Positions 63,988 through 64,000 of a DNA stretch of 64,000 bases are shown in pieces. The stretch is taken from positions 2,577,032 through 2,641,031 of the forward strand of contig CAWBIU010000001.1 of assembly GCA_963789015.1 (NCBI GenBank), written 5' to 3'. The translations under genes were made by a program, and so were the position numbers. The first letter of the stretch is position 1; each line of letters begins with the position of its first letter. This stretch comes from JAOPZW01 sp963789015. Its GTDB lineage: Bacteria > Actinomycetota > Thermoleophilia > Solirubrobacterales > Solirubrobacteraceae. The notes below the pieces were generated by a model. That model was not told the DNA's origin and made no database searches. It saw nothing but the letters and a program-made list of their open reading frames with translations.

Positions 63988-64000
63988 GCAATGGACGAGA

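Overview
The window is very GC-rich, densely coded DNA with short or negative intergenic distances, frequent GTG/TTG starts and ATGA-type stop/start overlaps. The gene content (form I CO dehydrogenase, coenzyme F420 biosynthesis with a fused FO synthase, deazaflavin-dependent oxidoreductases, DUF4389 and DUF6544 proteins, a fused DEDD-exonuclease/GIY-YIG protein) points to an aerobic actinobacterium. A deep lineage such as Thermoleophilia (Solirubrobacterales) is my inference; no rRNA is present to prove it.

Layout. 1-7.8 kb: a cox operon, coxM(partial)-coxS-coxL-XdhC/YHS-MobA-like-coxD-coxE-coxG, encoding an aerobic Mo/Cu CO dehydrogenase and its maturation proteins. 7.8-10.6 kb: clpS, a PhoD-like phosphatase and a SigB/SigF-type sigma factor. 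10.6-16.6 kb (minus strand): a crotonyl-CoA carboxylase/reductase-like gene with two apparent frameshifts, a CorA-type channel, a MarR/DHA2 efflux pair and small exported proteins. 16.7-28.3 kb: exonuclease/GIY-YIG fusion, YgfZ, a DtxR-MntH manganese pair, a Crp-like regulator, a cupin, a DNA ligase, an orphan NMT1-type binding protein, fbiC and greA. 28.4-33.2 kb (minus): a frameshifted subtilase, then the F420 operon npdG-cofD-cofC-cofE. 33.2-43.1 kb: thioesterase and HMG-CoA lyase, a signalling block (HPt, CheR-like, hybrid-sensor kinase, receiver), acetoacetyl-CoA synthetase, amidase, inositol monophosphatase and an HD hydrolase. 43.1-50.3 kb: five tRNA genes scattered among a MarR/anion-transporter pair, a patatin and a PAS/GAF/SpoIIE phosphatase.

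50.3-64 kb looks like an accessory region beginning just after tRNA-Pro. It contains small orphan genes, a visibly lower-GC BASS-type transporter, an IS481-like element (imperfect terminal repeats, broken transposase) that has split a conserved gene, and a 3.44-kb direct tandem duplication. The duplicated unit, read right to left, is serine hydrolase - SRPBCC protein - F420-type nitroreductase - DUF6544 protein, preceded by a single DUF4389 membrane protein. One copy of the hydrolase has lost its signal sequence at the duplication junction and the other carries a one-base poly-C insertion. A PanE-like reductase with a divergent, operator-like palindrome closes the window.

How the parts connect. 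The CO dehydrogenase can feed electrons from trace CO into respiration. The F420 pathway supplies the cofactor that the two duplicated nitroreductase-like proteins would need. The duplicated cluster is the best candidate here for an undescribed system. Several independent one-base frameshifts (ccr twice, subtilase, cheR, serine hydrolase, transposase) mean either local base-calling errors or real decay, so these should be checked against raw reads before biological use.
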